Below are positions 18,651 through 26,288 of a stretch of DNA of 64,000 nt, piece after piece; positions within the stretch are counted from its first letter, which is position 1, and each line of letters opens with the position of its first letter. The stretch covers positions 62,001-126,000 of the forward strand of contig JADJCS010000002.1 in the NCBI GenBank assembly GCA_016703105.1. The letters run 5' to 3'. This DNA comes from Flavobacteriales bacterium. GTDB taxonomy: Bacteria; Bacteroidota; Bacteroidia; Flavobacteriales_F; PHOS-HE28. The translations under genes were made by a program, and so were the position numbers. The notes under the pieces were generated by a model. The model made no database searches and was not told the origin of the DNA. It saw nothing but the letters and a program-made list of their open reading frames with translations.

Positions 18651-19245
18651 AGCTGCCACCTAGAGCACACGTCTCTACTTCTCGCTTGCCAACAGCGGTG
18701 TACAACCGGTTCAGAACCGGTGCATAACCAAACGTTAAAAAGCTTGCACCACCACTTGTGCAGGGCAATACGTTTGTTCCACTATGCGACCGTTCGCTTA
18801 TCACCTGGAACGATCCGATCGCGCGCCCACGGCCCACGGCCCACGGCCCACGGCCCACGGCCCACGGCCCACGGCCCACGGCCCACGGCCCACGGCCCAC
18901 GGCCCACGGCCCACAGGAGGGTCTGATCGGCCAAGGTCGCGCTTCCTCGCCTTCGAAATTCCCGGTGGTTGCACTGGACCCGCTTGCATGCATGTGGCCG
19001 CATTCCCATGGACCTAAAAACCTACGGCCAAGAAAACGCTCTACCTCGCTTACAAAGTGGTGCCTTGGTTGCTCACCGGGTTTTTCGCAACTTGGCATAT
19101 GCTCCGGCCAAGCGCGCCACCAAGAAATTCGGTCGCTCACGCCGGCGATATCCGTACCTCCGCGTCTCCGTGTGAGACTACTGTAAGCGCACCGAGCGAT
19201 CCCTGCATCGACCAAAGCGCACCGCCCTCCTGGGTTTGCAGCGAC
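18651..19245. other. Non-coding stretch around the heptamer tandem repeat
   Basis: No convincing gene is seen here. Reading frames are open on both strands mainly because a 7-bp GC-rich repeat cannot create stops. The left part follows the stop of the propeller gene and the right part leads into a weakly supported hypothetical gene. The sequence outside the repeat shows no strong hairpin or promoter motif that I could identify. Confidence 0.5.
18826..18914. repeat. Heptanucleotide tandem repeat (CCCACGG), 12 full copies plus 5 bases
   Basis: The unit CCCACGG is repeated without any interruption from 18826 to 18909 (12 x 7 = 84 bases), then a partial unit CCCAC ends at 18914. Because 7 is not a multiple of 3, the repeat is read in all frames and encodes the repeating peptide HGPRPTA in each plus frame. 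It is intergenic, 176 bases after the propeller gene. Perfect copies suggest recent slippage or strand-mispairing expansion. Confidence 0.97.
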
Positions 19246-19800
19246 GTGGAGGAGCACAGGCTTGAACGTCTGGACCACGGGGCTTCCTCGCCAGGGCCGC
19301 ACGTGTACTTCGGGCACAACCGCAAAGAGGAGCGGCATGAGCTGCTGCAACTGAACGGAGTGCGCCTGCGCCCTTGGCAGAACATGGATGCGGAGTGCTT
19401 GCATGAGGTTATGTTATCCGCCAGCGAGGCAGCTCAGGTAGAACCTGATCAACAGCGCGTGCTTGCCCACCTGCACGCGAGCTTGGAACTGCCAGCCGAG
19501 CCACATGCAGCGAAGGAGTCCGAAGCGACTTACAGCATACGCGCGGCGGCCCTTAGCGATGCCGATAATGACATGCGGGAAGGGCTGATGCGAAGAGTGG
19601 ACAACGCCGCTTACTCCCGTGCGGAATTCGTAGTGCCCAACGGTACCGTAGAGCCTGCCATTCTATTCACTGACCCGGCGTTGAATAGTCCCTCGATCAA
19701 CTGGGATTCGCTGGAGCAGGCATACCGGCGTGCGAAGTTGATGGAGCTGGCCCAACTGATCGATAGCTTAGTGAAGGCCAATACCACCCGAATACCTTGA
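19246..19800 (+). CDS. Hypothetical protein, start uncertain
   Basis: The last 140 or so codons look coding: segments such as DNDMREGLMRRVDNAAYSRAEFVVPNG and SPSINWDSLEQAYRRAKLMELAQLIDSL have normal protein composition and a predicted C-terminal amphipathic helix. The frame is open back to 19057, but its first 60 residues look random, so the start is placed at the GTG at 19246; ATG 19386 is an alternative. No family is recognised and there is no signal peptide. Codon use is somewhat less GC-rich than in the flanking housekeeping genes. The position just after a tandem repeat and the missing clear 5' end suggest a possible gene remnant. Confidence 0.4.
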   Translation: MEEHRLERLDHGASSPGPHVYFGHNRKEERHELLQLNGVRLRPWQNMDAECLHEVMLSASEAAQVEPDQQRVLAHLHASLELPAEPHAAKESEATYSIRAAALSDADNDMREGLMRRVDNAAYSRAEFVVPNGTVEPAILFTDPALNSPSINWDSLEQAYRRAKLMELAQLIDSLVKANTTRIP

Positions 19801-19807
19801 AATAGAA

Positions 19808-19833
19808 GCCCCCACTGCTAGAACAGCGAGGGC
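19808..19833 (-). terminator. Rho-independent terminator-like hairpin, minus-strand orientation
   Basis: On the minus strand the sequence forms a 10-bp stem GCCCTCGCTG / CAGTGGGGGC with loop TTCTAG, using two G-U pairs. It is followed by TTCTATTT. On the plus strand the same two positions would be C-A mismatches, so minus orientation is favoured. No minus-strand protein gene ends here. Confidence 0.45.
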
Positions 19834-20045
19834 CTCGGTCGCTCATGTCCCACCAACCCACGGTAATAGGTGAACGAAACAGAGCAGCGCAAATGTAAGG
19901 CGCTCCCCAAGGCCCGCACAGGCAGCGCCGCACCGTGCATACACGGTCTTGCCTTGGAGCATTGCCGCCACCCGCGACGGACAATGCCTTGAAAGGAGCG
20001 GATGAGGACCGGGCCATGCTACCCCGGTCAATACGAACTGAACGA

Positions 20046-21074
20046 ATGATGGAATACATCACGAACAACAGGTGGTTTGGTAGGAGCATGGGCTTTGTGC
20101 TGAGCTGTTTGTTGTGCGTGGCCGCCCTCCGCTGTGAAGCGCAGGTGAACTTGGTTCCGAACCACAGCTTCGAGGTGCCTGATTCCTGCCCCGGAACGCA
20201 TACTTTCCTTACTGAAGGGGAAGGGCCTCTGCACTGGTTCTCCGGTGGTGGTACACCAGACTACTACCAAAGCTGTGTGCCATCGCCGAATGAGGCATCA
20301 GTGCCGCAAAGTGACTTCGCCTTCCAGTATCCTCAGGATGGTGAGAATTACATTGGGCTGGTAACATATGAAGCCAACATCGGAGGTGGTCGCGAGTATG
20401 CCATGGTGCAGTTGACCGCACCATTAGTCCAAGGTCAAACCTACACCGTGAGCTTGTATGCCAACGCGGCCTGGAACGGTACGGACAGCCTTTACCCACA
20501 GCACTACATCGCCTCTAGTCACATCGGGGCCTTGTTCACCATGCAACCCCGGCCGTGGACCAGCAATGACCCTTGGCCGTTGGCTACGGGCAGCGCCCAT
20601 GTCTGGCACCCTTGGATCATAGCCGATACAGTGAACTGGATCCTGGTGAGCGGCAGCTTCGTGGCGGACAGTGCCTACCAGTACTTGATGGTGGGGAACC
20701 ACTTCAACAATGTCGTAACCGACACCATTTCATTAGGTTCATCCATTCAGTTGCCCAAAGCGTACACGTTGATCGATAATGTATGTGTGTCGCAAGGGTT
20801 CGAAGGCTGTCCTACGGTAAATGGTGTGGAAGCCCATGGGGATAGTGAAGTGCTCTTGTTCCCCAACCCGACTGTCGATGAATTGGTTGTGATGGGCTTG
20901 AGGCAGTATGCCGTGGGTACCATCCACGATGCCACGGGTCGCCTGATGTGGGGTGGGCGCATTGAGCCGGGAAGCTGGAAACTGGATGTGAAGTCATGGG
21001 CACGGGGCAATTATGTGCTGAGATTCAGCACGGGAGATGATCGTCGTTCGTTCAAGTTCGTGTTGATCGAGTAG
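20046..21074 (+). CDS. Secreted T9SS cargo protein with N-terminal carbohydrate-binding-like domain
   Basis: Start at ATG 20046 (or the adjacent ATG 20049) places a signal peptide, GFVLSCLLCVAALRCEAQ, near the N-terminus; an in-frame Met further upstream would bury it. The mature protein begins VNLVPNHSFEVPDSCPG, a motif common at the start of Bacteroidota surface proteins with a jelly-roll-like binding domain. It continues through IDNVCVSQGFEGC to a type A T9SS sorting domain: VLLFPNPTVDELVVMG, IHDATGRLMWGG and NYVLRFSTGDDRRSFKFVL. The 342-residue product is probably displayed on or released from the cell surface. Ligand unknown. Only 42 bases separate it from the next T9SS gene, suggesting one operon. 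Confidence 0.82.
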   Translation: MMEYITNNRWFGRSMGFVLSCLLCVAALRCEAQVNLVPNHSFEVPDSCPGTHTFLTEGEGPLHWFSGGGTPDYYQSCVPSPNEASVPQSDFAFQYPQDGENYIGLVTYEANIGGGREYAMVQLTAPLVQGQTYTVSLYANAAWNGTDSLYPQHYIASSHIGALFTMQPRPWTSNDPWPLATGSAHVWHPWIIADTVNWILVSGSFVADSAYQYLMVGNHFNNVVTDTISLGSSIQLPKAYTLIDNVCVSQGFEGCPTVNGVEAHGDSEVLLFPNPTVDELVVMGLRQYAVGTIHDATGRLMWGGRIEPGSWKLDVKSWARGNYVLRFSTGDDRRSFKFVLIE

Positions 21075-21116
21075 TGGAAGTCCGGTCTTTCAGTGGATCA
21101 ATAACCTTGAAAGACC

Positions 21117-23453
21117 ATGAGAACCTGTAGAACAGTACGGCCACTGACAGTGGTGGTCGGGCTGCTTGCCACGTATGTTGGGCAAGCGCAAGTGAGCACC
21201 CTAGGTAACAATGCAACTTTTGGAGACTACGTCGGCTGCGACAACACCTCGCCGTTCCCGTTGCGGATCATGCAGAATGATAACCACGAGATCGAGTTGT
21301 GGACGGACACCATCCAGCGGGTCGAATTGAACCAGACCACGAGCTACGTAGTGAACCCGGCACAAAGCGCGAAAACCGCGGATGGTTGGACCTTGATCAG
21401 CCCGGACATTGCGCAGTTCTTCACCAACGGAGCACCAGGGCCTTACAGTTTGCTGCACCTGGCGGCGGCGGATGACAACGCGCAACTGGGCAGCGATCGG
21501 GAATGGATGGATGTGGGGATCACGATCACGGGCAATGGGGACCATGGCTATCTAGGCCAAAAAGCCAACGGCTTGGACCGCACGGACATGATCGCTCATT
21601 GGAGCGACAATCCGGCCACGTTCTATGGGCCGGATCGCTACCGCTGGATCTTCACCAGTGGCTATAATGGCAGCAATGCCACCGGGGCACAGAGCGATGA
21701 AGGGCTGGAAGCGATGCGCATATTCCCGGTGAGCAATGACGAGTGCTTCATCGGCATGGGCGACTGGTTCGCGGCGAACGTGGCTGACCCGACCATTACC
21801 GAACCAGAAGAGCGGCTGGATGTGGTGGATGGCCGTGTGCGTATACGGCAGCTACCCAACGAGGCCGAAATGGACACCGTGGAGAAAGTAGTTGTGGTGA
21901 ACGAGGATGGCGTGCTGGGCTGGCAGTGGGAATCGAACATCAACGGAACGGGTGGCACTAGCTGCGATTGGGAACTAAGCACTGGAGCGGATAAGATGTG
22001 GACCGCCTTCGAGCCGATCGGTACCAATGGCGGCTGCCCGGAGATGGATTGGCAAGTATGCATCGGCACAGACGCCCCAGCCTCCGCCTACAAGGTCACC
22101 GTTGTGAGCGACCGAGAGGAGAGCAGACGGCCATCTGGTATCAGCGTGAGCGTGAAAGGTCGGGACGATGAAACAAGCACAGGGATCGAAGTGGATGTCG
22201 ACCCGCAAACGGCGGATGTGAACCTGAACAGTGGTGGGGCAGACATACGGGCCCGCAACGGAGCAGGCGCGACCTATGGTGTTGATGCCTACGGCATTTT
22301 GGAGAATTCCGTGACAGGGGTTGATGTGCAAGGTGTGCGGGGCACAGCACAAGTAGGATCAGGTTCCACTGCAGATGAGGCCACGGGAGTGTACGCCGAA
22401 TCGGAAGCGAGCGGTTACGTGGGCGTCGGATGGGGCCTTTCGGCAAAGGCCACAGGAGCGGATCGGAACCGTGGCGTGGAAAGTTATGCAGTGGCCGGTG
22501 CGAACACGAGTAGAAACCACGGGATCATCACTACGGCGGATGCGAATAGTTACGGTGTGGAGAACATTGGAATACTCACCGTCGCATACGATGGGAGCGG
22601 TGATAACTCAACCACGAGCAATATCGGGATCTACGCAGCGTCTGTGGCGCTGGATACGCTTGCGGACGACTACGCGGTCTGGGCTCAGGGCAACGTATGG
22701 ATCAGCGGCTATGGCTGGATCAATGGCGGCACGCCGATCCTGAGCGATGCCAACTTGAAGACCAACCCCCAACCCCTGGATGCGACCTCTGCGAACAATG
22801 TGCTTGGTGCCTTAGCGCCGCAGAGCTACCAATACTTGCAGCAGTTCGACTACTTGGGTGTGCCTAGTGGAACACAACTGGGCCTGATGGCCCAAGAGGT
22901 GCAACAGGTATTCCCACAAGCCGTGGCCTCCACGATCGTGCCAGCGCAATACGACAGCGCCGGGGTAATTACCCATGCTGCTATGACCGTATTCGGCATC
23001 GACTACGAGAAATTCGTACCTCTACTCATCGCGGGGTATCAAGGGCAACAAGCGACCATCGCCCAGATGCAGGACCAAATGGCCACCATGCAACAAGACC
23101 TCGCGGCCTGCTGCGCCAACCGCAACGGCACGGACCAGCGCACCATGGATAGCGGTGCCGCACAGCCCGCGTTGCGCACCAGCGATGCCGGCGACCAGCG
23201 CCTCACCATCACCCCGAACCCCTTCAGCGAGAGCACGGTGATCGGCTACACGCTGCCGAAGGCCGGCATGGTGAGCCTGCAGGTGAGCGATGCGAGCGGC
23301 AAGTCGCTGTTCAACCTCTTCGAGGGCCAGCAGATGGAAGGCACGCAGCGCTACGATTGGAACACCAGCTTCCTGGCGCCGGGTGTGTACCATGTCACCC
23401 TGTTGGTGGATGGCGCACCTTTGGTGAGGAAGGCGGTGAAGGTGGCGCGGTAA
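21117..23453 (+). CDS. Large secreted protein with S74 intramolecular-chaperone (tail-fibre-like) domain and T9SS sorting domain
   Basis: The 778-residue protein has a signal peptide (residues 1-23, ending VGQAQ). A long glycine- and threonine-rich repetitive passenger resembles adhesin or fibre proteins. Near residue 540 there is an S74-type auto-chaperone region, LSDANLKTNPQPLDA, with LGLMAQEVQQVFPQAV and DYEKFVPLLIAGYQ, then a short coiled coil (QQATIAQMQDQMATMQQDL). The C-terminus is a type A T9SS sorting domain (LTITPNPFSESTVIGYTLP, GVYHVTLLVDG, KAVKVAR). S74 domains trimerise phage and bacterial fibres and cleave themselves; the Ser-Asp of the LSDANLK motif would be the cleavage site. 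Likely a surface fibre. A strong terminator follows at 23477. Confidence 0.86.
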   Translation: MRTCRTVRPLTVVVGLLATYVGQAQVSTLGNNATFGDYVGCDNTSPFPLRIMQNDNHEIELWTDTIQRVELNQTTSYVVNPAQSAKTADGWTLISPDIAQFFTNGAPGPYSLLHLAAADDNAQLGSDREWMDVGITITGNGDHGYLGQKANGLDRTDMIAHWSDNPATFYGPDRYRWIFTSGYNGSNATGAQSDEGLEAMRIFPVSNDECFIGMGDWFAANVADPTITEPEERLDVVDGRVRIRQLPNEAEMDTVEKVVVVNEDGVLGWQWESNINGTGGTSCDWELSTGADKMWTAFEPIGTNGGCPEMDWQVCIGTDAPASAYKVTVVSDREESRRPSGISVSVKGRDDETSTGIEVDVDPQTADVNLNSGGADIRARNGAGATYGVDAYGILENSVTGVDVQGVRGTAQVGSGSTADEATGVYAESEASGYVGVGWGLSAKATGADRNRGVESYAVAGANTSRNHGIITTADANSYGVENIGILTVAYDGSGDNSTTSNIGIYAASVALDTLADDYAVWAQGNVWISGYGWINGGTPILSDANLKTNPQPLDATSANNVLGALAPQSYQYLQQFDYLGVPSGTQLGLMAQEVQQVFPQAVASTIVPAQYDSAGVITHAAMTVFGIDYEKFVPLLIAGYQGQQATIAQMQDQMATMQQDLAACCANRNGTDQRTMDSGAAQPALRTSDAGDQRLTITPNPFSESTVIGYTLPKAGMVSLQVSDASGKSLFNLFEGQQMEGTQRYDWNTSFLAPGVYHVTLLVDGAPLVRKAVKVAR

Positions 23454-23476
23454 GCCTTCGCGTCATATCGAAATGG

Positions 23477-23503
23477 AACGGCCCGAGCATTGCTCGGGCC
23501 GTT
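23477..23503 (+). terminator. Strong intrinsic terminator
   Basis: A perfect 12-bp stem (AACGGCCCGAGC / GCTCGGGCCGTT) with a 3-base loop ATT follows the T9SS fibre gene by 23 bases, then CTGTGTTCTC. The near-symmetric stem could stop transcription from both sides, including from the IS110 transposase gene that converges on it. Confidence 0.85.
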
Positions 23504-23543
23504 CTGTGTTCTCAACGAATGGAAACCACCCCAACCCCTATTT

Positions 23544-24548
23544 CTATGGCATTTGCAAGGGGTGTTTGAAACGCGTGTAGGGGATGCCGCTCTCCAATAC
23601 GGCCCAGAGGTGGTGTACGATCTTGGCGCGCACGGCATTGAGCGCGGTCATAGGTGCTTTTCCTTGTGCGAGCTTACGTTGATAGTAGGTCTGGAGGTCA
23701 CCGGGGACTTTCACTGCGTTGAGCGCGGCCATGTGAAAGAGCGACTTGAGGTACTGGTTGGCCTTTTCTGATACTCCTGTGCGTCCCCGGATGCTTGTAC
23801 CGGAGCTATAGTCATAAGGTGCCAAGCCCGCATAGCAGACCAGTTGCCGTGGATCGGTGAAGCGCGTGAAGCCACGAGTGACCACCAGCAGCTCACCGGA
23901 CAGCACCGGCCCGATGCCTGTTACGGACATGGCCAGGTCGCGCTTGAGGGAAAGCTGTGGGTCGCTGGTCAAGAAGGCCTCGACCTGCTTCTCCACATAG
24001 GCGATCGAACGCGTCAAGGCGGCGATCATATTATCGCTGCATCGCTTGAAGCACGCTTTGGCGCGCCCTTGCATGGCTTTGAGCTGATCGCCTTGTTGCA
24101 TACGGTACTTGGCGCGCTCGCGCACGAACTGGTCACGCGCGGCCAGCAGATCTTTCAACTCCTGCAAATGCAAGAAGGTCTCATCCAGAAAACGCGCCTT
24201 GTCACCGAAGCGCAGAGCGTATTGCGCAATGCGCCGCGCATCCACCTGGTCGCTCTTGCCACGGGTCATGCCCAGGCTGTTCTTGATGTCCGCCGGATGT
24301 GCCAGCCACACCGGCACACCCATGGCCAACATGGTCTTGATCGCCTCGAAGCTGTAGGGCCCGGTAGGTTCCAGACACACCAGCATACGGGCACCAGAGC
24401 ATTGGCCCTTGATCCAACTTCGAAGAAGCTTGCGCAGGCAGCTAGCCTTGTTACTGATGTGTGCCTCTTGCAGGACCTTCCCATCTTGATCGAGCAGCGC
24501 CAGGTCCAGGTGCAGCTTACTCACATCGATCCCGATCACCTTCATCAT
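23544..24548 (-). CDS. IS110-family transposase (DEDD recombinase)
   Basis: The 334-residue recombinase has an N-terminal RuvC-like DEDD domain: Asp8 in IGIDVSKLHLDLAL, Glu60 in CLEPTGPYSFEAIK, and Asp100 and Asp103 in GKSDQVDARRIAQYA. A coiled-coil linker follows (about 125-175). The C-terminal transposase_20 domain has VTGIGPVLSGELL, LVCYAGLAPYDYSSGTS, and RGRTGVSEKANQYLKSLFHMAA with the serine region used in strand exchange. Length and all four acidic residues are intact, so the enzyme is probably functional. IS110 enzymes are guided by an RNA from the element's own non-coding end; the roughly 300 bases upstream of this start are the natural place to look for it. Confidence 0.95.
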   Translation of the reverse strand: MMKVIGIDVSKLHLDLALLDQDGKVLQEAHISNKASCLRKLLRSWIKGQCSGARMLVCLEPTGPYSFEAIKTMLAMGVPVWLAHPADIKNSLGMTRGKSDQVDARRIAQYALRFGDKARFLDETFLHLQELKDLLAARDQFVRERAKYRMQQGDQLKAMQGRAKACFKRCSDNMIAALTRSIAYVEKQVEAFLTSDPQLSLKRDLAMSVTGIGPVLSGELLVVTRGFTRFTDPRQLVCYAGLAPYDYSSGTSIRGRTGVSEKANQYLKSLFHMAALNAVKVPGDLQTYYQRKLAQGKAPMTALNAVRAKIVHHLWAVLESGIPYTRFKHPLQMP

Positions 24549-24760
24549 CGTTTACTTTGTGGTTAGACCAAGATCCCTGGAGGGGCCGAGCAATGGCGTC
24601 CGACGCTTCAGAACTTTAACAGGCCCGCAGCCTCGATTTCTATATGAGCCCAGGACACCAGGAAGCCACAGGTCCCAATAGGGGCATAGGCCCGCAGCCT
24701 ATCCTTACGACGGTTCACCTGTAGCCTCCCTCGGTTCCCTTCGGAGATCAGTTAGCATCG
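24549..24760 (-). ncRNA. Candidate bridge RNA region of the IS110 element
   Basis: This non-coding stretch directly precedes the transposase start codon. On the transposase strand it contains two identical 13-base hairpin-forming blocks, AGGCTGCGGGCCT (plus-strand positions 24688-24700 and 24621-24633), 67 bases apart. Other local stems such as GGACCTGTGGCTTCCTGGTGTCC lie between them. Bridge RNAs of IS110 elements sit in this position and contain two internal loops that pair with target and donor DNA. The assignment is based on location and repeated hairpins only; loop-DNA pairing was not demonstrated. Confidence 0.4.
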
Positions 24761-24852
24761 GCAAGTATGCATGACTTACCTGGTGCAATCCTAAAGTCCT
24801 TGCGCACGGCGATCGAGCGATCGATCGCTAGGAGGGGTGTTGAGCGCGTGCA

Positions 24853-26169
24853 TCACCCGTCCCGTCGGCTGTTCAAGAATTTCACACCCACCAGCTTATC
24901 GCAGCGCTGCGCGAAATCGCGCAGGTAGACCAGCACCACGTAGTCGTTCTCGGTTTGGAAGTGGCTGCCTTCGAGCGTGGTGAGGTCGGGTTTGTCCGCA
25001 CCGTTGGGCAGCACGGCGAAGACATAGTCGTAGAAGCCCTGCTTCAAGGGTGCGCGCAGCATGTAGCGGCGTTCGTTCGGCATCCATTGCATGCGTAGTT
25101 CCTTGCGGCATTCGAAGTCGGTGAAGCCGCCCAGTGCGTACACCTCCGCGTTCGCCACGGGTGCGTCGAGCGGAAGGCTGAAGGTGACGTTCACATAATC
25201 CGCGCCCAGCGGATCGCCGTCCACATAGTCGTTGCGCACCAAGAAGCGGCCATTGATGTCGGGCTGGTCCAGGTACACACGGATATGCCGGGCGGGGTTG
25301 AGCGCCAGCAGTGCTTCCATGAGTTCCGGCCCGGTGGTGATGGAACTGACGTTGATCGTCGGGAAGCGAAGGTCCTTCAGATCGAAGTTGCGGAACTCAT
25401 TGCCCGCGAGGAATTGCGCCTCCGGCGGATGGTCGTAGATGAGTTCATCGTTGCGGATGAACTTCGGCTTGAGACCGCTGCGCGCATCGCTCCAGTTCAT
25501 ATTCTGGAGCACCACCACCTTCAGGTCGCTGAAGGGATCCGCGACGGTGATCCCCGAATGCCGGATGGTGAGGTCGATCTGATGCGCGATGTCGCGCACG
25601 GCCACATCGCGGCTGGCCACCACACGCGCTTGGATGGCGACCCGTTGCTCTGCCACAAGGAAGCGGCGCGTAAGTACCAGGTCCTCTTCATCGCCGTCTC
25701 GGAACACTTTCAGGATGTAGTTGCCCGATAGGGTGGGGCGCATCATCGCGTTCGGCACGGTGACGCTGTAGTGGAAGAAGTTCTGATAGGTGTTGTAGCT
25801 CTGCCGGGGAGCCGCGATCAGATCGGTGAAGCCGCCCACGATGTACTGCCCCTTCGCCAGATCGCTGGGGGTCCAGTCCGCGTTGCAATGTTCGAGGGTG
25901 TAGGAGAGGCTCTGGGTGGTTGGGCGCAGGTCATCGAAACGTAGTTCGAGCTGGTCGGTGCTGCCCAGTTCCAGGATCGGTGCGCTCAACTCAAAACCCA
26001 CCTTGTACAGTTGCACGGTACGTACCAACGGGTCATACACATGGTCCGCGTACCGAATGACCGAAGGCGTGTAGTAGTCCGTGGCATCCTCGGCCAAATG
26101 GCCGGCGCTGGCGCAGGCCAAAGAGCAACAGAGCGGAAGAAGGGTGGGAAGAAGACGGCGTTGCGGCAC
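24853..26169 (-). CDS. Type IX secretion system plug protein (DUF5103)
   Basis: The 438-residue exported protein has a signal peptide ending near ACASAGHLA. The DUF5103/T9SS-plug architecture follows: an N-terminal Ig-like domain with NADWTPSDLAKGQYIVGGFTD and PNAMMRPTLSGNYILKVFRDG, then a C-terminal domain with YALGGFTDFECRKELRMQW and DYVFAVLPNGADKPDLTTLEG. In Flavobacterium the Plug protein occludes the periplasmic side of the SprA translocon. Its presence agrees with the many T9SS cargo genes in this window. It is divergent from the barrel gene at 26289, with a 119-base intergenic region between. Assignment rests on several family-specific segments and is strong. Confidence 0.9.
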   Translation of the reverse strand: MPQRRLLPTLLPLCCSLACASAGHLAEDATDYYTPSVIRYADHVYDPLVRTVQLYKVGFELSAPILELGSTDQLELRFDDLRPTTQSLSYTLEHCNADWTPSDLAKGQYIVGGFTDLIAAPRQSYNTYQNFFHYSVTVPNAMMRPTLSGNYILKVFRDGDEEDLVLTRRFLVAEQRVAIQARVVASRDVAVRDIAHQIDLTIRHSGITVADPFSDLKVVVLQNMNWSDARSGLKPKFIRNDELIYDHPPEAQFLAGNEFRNFDLKDLRFPTINVSSITTGPELMEALLALNPARHIRVYLDQPDINGRFLVRNDYVDGDPLGADYVNVTFSLPLDAPVANAEVYALGGFTDFECRKELRMQWMPNERRYMLRAPLKQGFYDYVFAVLPNGADKPDLTTLEGSHFQTENDYVVLVYLRDFAQRCDKLVGVKFLNSRRDG

Positions 26170-26288
26170 GGATGGACGGAGCGGTCCAAGGTATCCACTT
26201 TCGGTGGCGGCCCCGGCAGTGGTCGCATTGGGATGCCTAGCGAAGCGGCCTATGGGATCTTACCTTTCGGTCCCTGGAACCAACTTCC

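Larger units (their letters stand above)
23504..24852 (-). mobile_element. IS110-family insertion element (outer limits; exact ends not resolved)
   Basis: The interval between the upstream terminator and the T9SS plug gene contains one intact IS110-type recombinase plus about 300 bases of non-coding DNA on its 5' side. IS110 elements typically lack terminal inverted repeats and carry a structured non-coding end encoding a bridge RNA. I could not fix the ends by eye because no obvious direct repeats flank the gene, as expected for this family. The element lies in an intergenic region and interrupts no recognisable gene. Confidence 0.7.

Noticed and set aside
17538..18659. Minus-strand open frame opposite the T9SS propeller gene
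   Set aside because: It is the shadow of a gene with clear signal peptide and sorting domain; its composition is His/Arg-rich and unlike a protein.
18625..19404. Minus-strand frame crossing the heptamer repeat
   Set aside because: Open only because the repeat contains no stops; it includes an artificial repeated peptide and no domain.
24814..24830. Palindrome around AGCGATCGATCGCT as an operator or IS end
   Set aside because: Self-complementary GATC-rich strings are frequent in this GC-rich sequence and no second copy marks the other end of the element.
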